Shown here: piece after piece, positions 6,856 to 10,584 of the stretch
Layout: every line of letters starts with the position of its first letter
How positions within the stretch are numbered: position 1 is the stretch's first letter
Assembly: GCA_001940755.1 (NCBI GenBank)
Contig: MEHH01000070.1
Span: forward strand, 1 to 10,584
DNA length: 10,584 nt
From: Candidatus Heimdallarchaeota archaeon AB_125
Lineage (GTDB): Archaea; Asgardarchaeota; Heimdallarchaeia; Heimdallarchaeales; Heimdallarchaeaceae
Reading direction: 5' to 3'
Position numbers and translations under genes: made by a program
The notes under the pieces: model-generated
What the model was told of the DNA's origin: nothing
What the model saw: only the letters and a program-made list of their open reading frames with translations
The model's database searches: none

Positions 6856-8247
6856 TTAAACTAAAAATCCTTTAGCAAGATTGTAAAAAACTTTAAGAGA
6901 GAGATCAATTGTTTTCAAACCTATTTTTTCATCTATACCATGTGACATGCTGAATATTTCCCCAAGTTTTAATTCAGGATCATATAAAGCAAATCCATAA
7001 GCTTCAACATTTTTCATTCTGTAGAATCTAGCATCTGTTCCACCCATTGAAAGCATTGGAACTAGTTTCGAATCAGGGAATTCCTTTTGAACAGCTTCAT
7101 TCATCGCATCTACAAACAGTGATTCTGGTGGACTTACAGTACCCTCTACAAAAAAGCCTTCTTCTAATAATTGATTTATTTCAACTTCATCAGCTAAACT
7201 TCCTAAAGCTCTTCTAATATGAAATTTTACATACTCGAAATCTTGGCCTGGTAATGTTCTAACATCTAAATTCAATAGTACTTCAGCGGGAATAATGTTT
7301 GTTTTTGAACCACCTTTAATAACATTTGGAGATATTGTCATTCTAGTTAAACTATGCATTACCGTTGCCATTTGTGGATCAGTTTTCTTCAATATTTTCA
7401 GCATATATGGCAACGTAAATTTGTTAGTTATCAGTTTTCGAAGAATGAAATTAATCCCTACACCTTTTATCAGATTCCTTATGTATTGGGTGTCAACTGG
7501 CATCTTATTGTCACAATAATCAGTTAACTTGAGTGCCGCTTCGGAAGATTTGAGAATGGCATTATCACTTCCATAAGGATAGCTTCCATGACCAGGTGTT
7601 CCTTTAAATTTTAGACATGTCCACATTGATCCTTTTTCACCATGCAAAAAGATCATTCTATTAGGTGCAAAAGGGATACCTCCAGATTCAGTAACAGCAA
7701 ACATTTCTTTATTGTAAAGTCCAACTTCTTCAGGATGATTGTCCAGCATCCACTTTGCTCCAAATTTTCCACCAGTTTCTTCATCAGCTACGATAAATAG
7801 AATCAAATCACCTTTGGGTTGAAAACCTTCTTTTTTCAACTGAATAAAAGCTTGAACTTGAGTTGCAACCATGAAAAGCATATCAAAAGCCCCTCTCCCC
7901 CAAATATGGTTATCCTTGAGTTCTCCTGAAAAAGGATCTACTTGCCATTCTTCTGGTTTTGTTACTGGTACAACATCTACATGACTTGGTCCGAATATTA
8001 AACCAGGGTGATTCTTATCAGAACCGGATATCTTAGCAACTAGGTTACCTCTACTAGGATTAGATTCGTATATCTTTGCTTCAATTCCATATTTTTTTAG
8101 GTGATCAGAAATAGTTTTTATTGACTTTATTTCATCACCAGGAGGATTTACACATTTGTTTTGTATTAATCTTGAAAGTAAATCACATGTTTCATCTAAA
8201 AGTTCTTTTTCCAAGAAATCACCTAAAGAAAGCCTATCTGTCACCAA
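6856..8247 (-). CDS. M20-family zinc metallopeptidase / amidohydrolase
   Basis: A 463-residue member of the ArgE/DapE/ACY1/CPG2 family, cytosolic, hydrolysing peptides or N-acyl amino acids. Two-zinc-site residues are visible: H89 (in SHVDVVP), bridging D122 (in GRGAFDML), E157 (in ADEETGG), E187 (in TESGG) and H436 (in SMSHGID). D91 and E156 are the expected catalytic helpers. GHGS at 219-222 and GGTDARFYR near residue 400 are further family signatures, and the lid/dimer domain lies between them. The motif after D122 reads DML rather than the common DMKG. The exact substrate cannot be named. The start is uncertain: 8247 is TTG and 8244 is GTG, with no motif upstream, while TTG at 8214 has AGGTGAT (8218-8224) three bases before it and may be the real start. 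Confidence 0.88.
   Translation of the reverse strand: MVTDRLSLGDFLEKELLDETCDLLSRLIQNKCVNPPGDEIKSIKTISDHLKKYGIEAKIYESNPSRGNLVAKISGSDKNHPGLIFGPSHVDVVPVTKPEEWQVDPFSGELKDNHIWGRGAFDMLFMVATQVQAFIQLKKEGFQPKGDLILFIVADEETGGKFGAKWMLDNHPEEVGLYNKEMFAVTESGGIPFAPNRMIFLHGEKGSMWTCLKFKGTPGHGSYPYGSDNAILKSSEAALKLTDYCDNKMPVDTQYIRNLIKGVGINFILRKLITNKFTLPYMLKILKKTDPQMATVMHSLTRMTISPNVIKGGSKTNIIPAEVLLNLDVRTLPGQDFEYVKFHIRRALGSLADEVEINQLLEEGFFVEGTVSPPESLFVDAMNEAVQKEFPDSKLVPMLSMGGTDARFYRMKNVEAYGFALYDPELKLGEIFSMSHGIDEKIGLKTIDLSLKVFYNLAKGFLV
8218..8224 (-). promoter_or_regulatory. Shine-Dalgarno motif suggesting a later start for the M20 gene
   Basis: AGGTGAT on the minus strand is a seven-base match to the consensus complementary to the 16S 3' end, three bases before a TTG at 8214. 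It lies inside the longer reading frame and would give a protein 11 residues shorter that still holds all M20 motifs. Confidence 0.35.
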
Positions 8248-8254
8248 TTAAATC
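8246..8254 (-). promoter_or_regulatory. Possible TATA box for the M20 gene
   Basis: The minus-strand sequence gatttaatt is centred near 8250. A transcript would start near 8224, just before or at the Shine-Dalgarno-like motif, which is consistent with translation from TTG 8214 rather than 8247. Confidence 0.25.
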
Positions 8255-8281
8255 TTGTTGTTTAGCATTTTGATTTGATAA

Positions 8282-9079
8282 ATGGGAAAGTTAAAATTCT
8301 ATTCATATTCTTTATTCAAGGTGAAAAAAATCTCATTTACTGAAAAGGATGTGAATGACATAGTCCAGATGATGAAAGAAGCTAAGTATATAGTAGCTTT
8401 CACTGGAGCAGGTATAAGTACAGAGTCAGGTTTATCTGATTTCCGAGGAAAAGATGGAATCTGGACAAGAAAGGAGAAAGGGTTACCTCCTAAGAGAGGA
8501 AAGCATTTTGATGAGGTTAAACCAAATACAGGGCATTTAGCTTTTGTAGCTTTACAAGAAATGGGGATTCTTAAGTTTTTGATTTCTCAGAATGTTGATA
8601 ACTTGCATCTGAAATCAGGAATCAAACCTGAAATGCTAGCTGAACTTCACGGAAATTATATGTTTATGAAATGTATTGAGTGTGATTCACGTTTTAAGAG
8701 AGAAGATATTGGATGGGATAGAGAGATTCATGGGAGTGGATTTAGAACAGAAGAACAACTAGATCATCAACCAGTATGTCTTGAATGTCAAGGAAGGATT
8801 ATCTCATCAGTTGTGAACTTCAATGATCCTATGCCTGACCAAGAAATGACTATTTCTAAGAAACACACAGAGAAATGTGATCTAATGTTAGTTGTTGGTT
8901 CAAGCTTATCTGTTTTTCCTGCAGCTGGATTACCTAGAAAAGCACAAAGAAACGGTGTTAAGCTAATTATCATTAATATTGATTCAACACCTCTAGATGA
9001 GAAAGCTGATATTAAATTAGAAGTAAGTGCAGGAGAAATCCTTTCTCAAGTAGTAGCAAAATTACAAGAAAACAACTAA
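8282..9079 (+). CDS. Sirtuin (SIR2 family), SIRT6/class IV-like
   Basis: A NAD-dependent protein deacylase or ADP-ribosyltransferase of 265 residues. The NAD-binding loop is GAGISTESGLSDFRG at 42-56. The conserved QNVD-LH motif is at 103-109, catalytic His is H123 in ELHGN, and zinc cysteines are C131/C134 and C166/C169. VVGSSLSVFPAAGLP closes the Rossmann fold. Several stretches match the SIRT6/7 class rather than common archaeal sirtuins: FRGKDGIWTRKEKGL after the loop, FLISQNVDNLH..SG, LAELHGN, a long stretch between the zinc Cys pairs, and FNDPMPD where SIRT6 (as recalled) has WEDSLPD and most sirtuins have FGE-LP. Class assignment is from memory of human SIRT6. The ATG at 8282 is conventional, but a GTG at 8321 lies 26 bases after a TATA-like box and removes an atypical 13-residue extension. 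Confidence 0.9.
   Translation: MGKLKFYSYSLFKVKKISFTEKDVNDIVQMMKEAKYIVAFTGAGISTESGLSDFRGKDGIWTRKEKGLPPKRGKHFDEVKPNTGHLAFVALQEMGILKFLISQNVDNLHLKSGIKPEMLAELHGNYMFMKCIECDSRFKREDIGWDREIHGSGFRTEEQLDHQPVCLECQGRIISSVVNFNDPMPDQEMTISKKHTEKCDLMLVVGSSLSVFPAAGLPRKAQRNGVKLIIINIDSTPLDEKADIKLEVSAGEILSQVVAKLQENN
8291..8298 (+). promoter_or_regulatory. Possible TATA box for the sirtuin gene
   Basis: The sequence ttaaaatt, preceded by the purine-rich gggaaag, is centred about 26 bases before a GTG at 8321. It lies inside the frame starting at ATG 8282, so it supports the shorter protein. Confidence 0.3.
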
Positions 9080-9080
9080 T

Positions 9081-9100
9081 ATCTTTCGATATGTTTCGAT
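9081..9100. repeat. Tandem 10-base near-repeat upstream of the CWH43-like gene
   Basis: The units atctttcgat (9081-9090) and atgtttcgat (9091-9100) differ at one base. They begin one base after the sirtuin stop and end just before the TATA box at 9107-9114. Two units one helical turn apart could be a regulator site on one face of the DNA; this is inference. Confidence 0.4.
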
Positions 9101-9106
9101 TAATTT

Positions 9107-9114
9107 TTTATATA
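9107..9114 (+). promoter_or_regulatory. TATA box for the CWH43-like gene
   Basis: The sequence tttatata is the best TATA box in the window and is centred about 26 bases before the ATG at 9136, the leaderless spacing. The T-run 9104-9109 at its left edge may also help to end the sirtuin transcript. Confidence 0.55.
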
Positions 9115-9135
9115 AGCTAAAAAAAATAAATCTTT

Positions 9136-10584
9136 ATGTCAAGTTTTAGAATGATAACAACAAAGTTTACAAACTTAAGTAAAAAGTTCTATTCAGAATT
9201 AATCTTGTTTGCAATCTTATTCTTATTCTTTTTCCAAGCACTCTCTGATTTAGTTGAAACAATCTATGGATTTGCTTTATTAAATCTAGAACCTGATGAA
9301 AATATTGCGGGTTTAGCATTCTTGGTAACCCCTCTAATACTTCTAATCTTTCGAAAAAGATTGCCTGACAAAATTCTGCTTATTCTTGGAGAAATTTTCA
9401 TTCTCTCAAGATTGTTGGATCCCCTATTAAAACGACAAGGAATATTAATTACATCTGGATTGGCAGTTGGATGCTTCTTAGTGTTCTTTCCAATCTATTT
9501 AACAAGGAGGCAAAATGATGAGAAAAAAACAAGTACGGCTCTTGGTTTTTCATTAGCTATAGCTGTTGCCTTTTCTATCCTATTTCGTTCTTTAAATTCT
9601 TCAGTTGATATCTCTATGTACAGCTGGTATCAAATAATAGGGTGGATTTTAGGAATTACAGCTGGAATCATGTTGCTTGGACTTAAACTTAAAAGCGATG
9701 ATCAACAAGAAATTCAAAAAGTAACTGAAGTTGATACGCCAAAAGCTGGTTTTGGAAAAATTCTTGCTTTGACTTTTGGACTTGTAAGCATTTTTATCAT
9801 TATCTGGTTTACTTTCCTTAGTCCTACTGTTATCTCCAGATGGACTGAAGGTAACTATATTGGTATAACTCTTGGAGTTCTTGGAGTATTATGTCTGTTT
9901 GTTATAACACATCTGTTTAAACTAGATTTACTAAACAAACTAAAAACATGGATGCTTTGGGTATGGAATGGAGTTTTCGCCATATCATTGTTCCTTACTG
10001 TTCTAGTTCATCAGTTTAGTTTCTCAGATGTTGTTGCAGATTATCCCATCATTGATTCTTCACCAGCTTGGTTTTATCATATACCCTTGGTAATTATGAT
10101 ACTTCTATCTCCTGTTATCTATGTTGATTTCATGCTCTTAACCAGAGAGATTATCAAAACAAAGCCATCAACAAGAAAGATTGGAGGAAGCTTCTCAATA
10201 GCTGGAAGTCTCTTCATCATAGTCATGATATTCGTTCAAATATTACCAAACATATGGGGATATCTTGAACCCATTAGTACAGGATTTAGAGACATGTATT
10301 GGTTGGCATTTTTCATACCTGGCTTAGTGTTAACGCTATCAATGTTATTGGTGAAGAAGAGTTCTTTCGATTTAGGAAAACTATTCAAAAATAGAAACAG
10401 AAACCTTAGTGTAATAATATTGTTAAGTACAATATTCTTAGGCACATTAGCTGGAACTCTGATTACAAAGCCTTATCCAAACTATACAACTGATGGCAAA
10501 ACATCACTAGTTATAATGACATTCAATATACAACAAGGACGAAATGTCTCAGGAGATAGAAATTTTGATGCCCAGAAAATTGAG
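9136..10584 (+). CDS. Polytopic membrane protein entering a C-terminal EEP domain, CWH43/PGAP2IP-like (3' end cut)
   Basis: The frame is open from the ATG at 9136 to the window edge (483 codons). It shows about 13 hydrophobic segments, roughly at residues 20-40, 57-72, 78-95, 103-122, 135-150, 164-183, 207-227, 240-260, 271-292, 313-335, 350-370, 388-406 and 424-443. After the last comes a short linker and then LVIMTFNIQQGRNVSGDRNF at 458-477, the first strand of an endonuclease/exonuclease/phosphatase fold, whose FNI-QG asparagine is a metal-site residue. This plan, many spans followed by EEP, is that of yeast Cwh43 C-terminal part and animal PGAP2IP, which remodel GPI-anchor lipids; related bacterial proteins also exist. 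The main catalytic residues lie beyond the window, so activity cannot be judged. A later ATG at 9151 is possible, but the TATA spacing favours 9136. Confidence 0.82.
   Translation, partial: MSSFRMITTKFTNLSKKFYSELILFAILFLFFFQALSDLVETIYGFALLNLEPDENIAGLAFLVTPLILLIFRKRLPDKILLILGEIFILSRLLDPLLKRQGILITSGLAVGCFLVFFPIYLTRRQNDEKKTSTALGFSLAIAVAFSILFRSLNSSVDISMYSWYQIIGWILGITAGIMLLGLKLKSDDQQEIQKVTEVDTPKAGFGKILALTFGLVSIFIIIWFTFLSPTVISRWTEGNYIGITLGVLGVLCLFVITHLFKLDLLNKLKTWMLWVWNGVFAISLFLTVLVHQFSFSDVVADYPIIDSSPAWFYHIPLVIMILLSPVIYVDFMLLTREIIKTKPSTRKIGGSFSIAGSLFIIVMIFVQILPNIWGYLEPISTGFRDMYWLAFFIPGLVLTLSMLLVKKSSFDLGKLFKNRNRNLSVIILLSTIFLGTLAGTLITKPYPNYTTDGKTSLVIMTFNIQQGRNVSGDRNFDAQKIE

Noticed and set aside
7295..7519. 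Open frame of 74 codons on the plus strand inside the M20 gene
   Set aside because: It is antisense to a region with conserved M20 lid-domain sequence and its hydrophobic composition is what the complement of such codons gives.
4704..9079. NAD salvage link between the nitrilase-family enzyme and the sirtuin
   Set aside because: The nitrilase gene is not fused to an NAD synthetase domain, the genes are far apart and no other NAD gene is seen, so the link would be speculation.
10236..10445. Antisense open frame of 69 codons at the right end
   Set aside because: It is opposite membrane-span codons of the long frame that continues into the EEP motif, and has no domain of its own.
1..10584. CRISPR arrays, tRNA or rRNA genes, insertion sequences, phage genes
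   Set aside because: No regularly spaced repeats, no cloverleaf-like GC-rich segment, no transposase motifs and no terminal inverted repeats were seen on reading both strands.

Overview
The window is AT-rich and gene-dense, with standard-code genes, and reads as archaeal chromosome. TATA-like boxes sit about 23-30 bases upstream of several start codons, which suggests leaderless or near-leaderless transcripts. Two membrane-anchored zinc ribbons and a C-terminally anchored beta-helix surface protein fit this. A SIRT6-like sirtuin and a CWH43-like membrane protein give a eukaryote-like flavour, so an Asgard archaeon (Heimdall- or Loki-type) is my best guess. This is inference, because no rRNA or universal marker gene is present.

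Layout. Bases 1-307 hold the end of a one-span membrane protein with a zinc ribbon tail. Bases 457-3138 encode a large surface protein: signal peptide, about 19 right-handed beta-helix coils of 22 residues, two beta-rich modules, a C-terminal anchor. Its upstream region carries two palindromes on either side of a TATA-like box. Bases 3225-3968 encode a four-span membrane protein with another zinc ribbon. A compact plus-strand cluster follows: HAD phosphatase (4012-4707), nitrilase-family amidohydrolase (overlapping or abutting it), and an orphan beta-class DNA methyltransferase (to 6468). Convergent to these, on the minus strand, lie a dodecin (6491-6706) and an M20 metallopeptidase (6856-8247). 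The peptidase is divergent from a class IV-like sirtuin (8282-9079). The window ends inside a polytopic membrane protein (9136 to the edge) that is just entering an endonuclease/exonuclease/phosphatase (EEP) domain.

How the genes may work together. The first three genes look like a cell-surface block: an exposed, probably glycosylated beta-helix protein flanked by membrane proteins with zinc-binding tails that probably face the cytosol. The middle block is small-molecule metabolism (dephosphorylation, C-N bond hydrolysis, peptide or acyl-amino-acid hydrolysis, possible cofactor storage) with an unrelated-looking methyltransferase. The last two genes, a protein deacylase or ADP-ribosyltransferase and a possible lipid- or glycolipid-remodelling membrane protein, are the most eukaryote-like. 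No CRISPR array, transposase, tRNA, rRNA or prophage gene was seen. No intergenic stretch exceeds about 150 bases.
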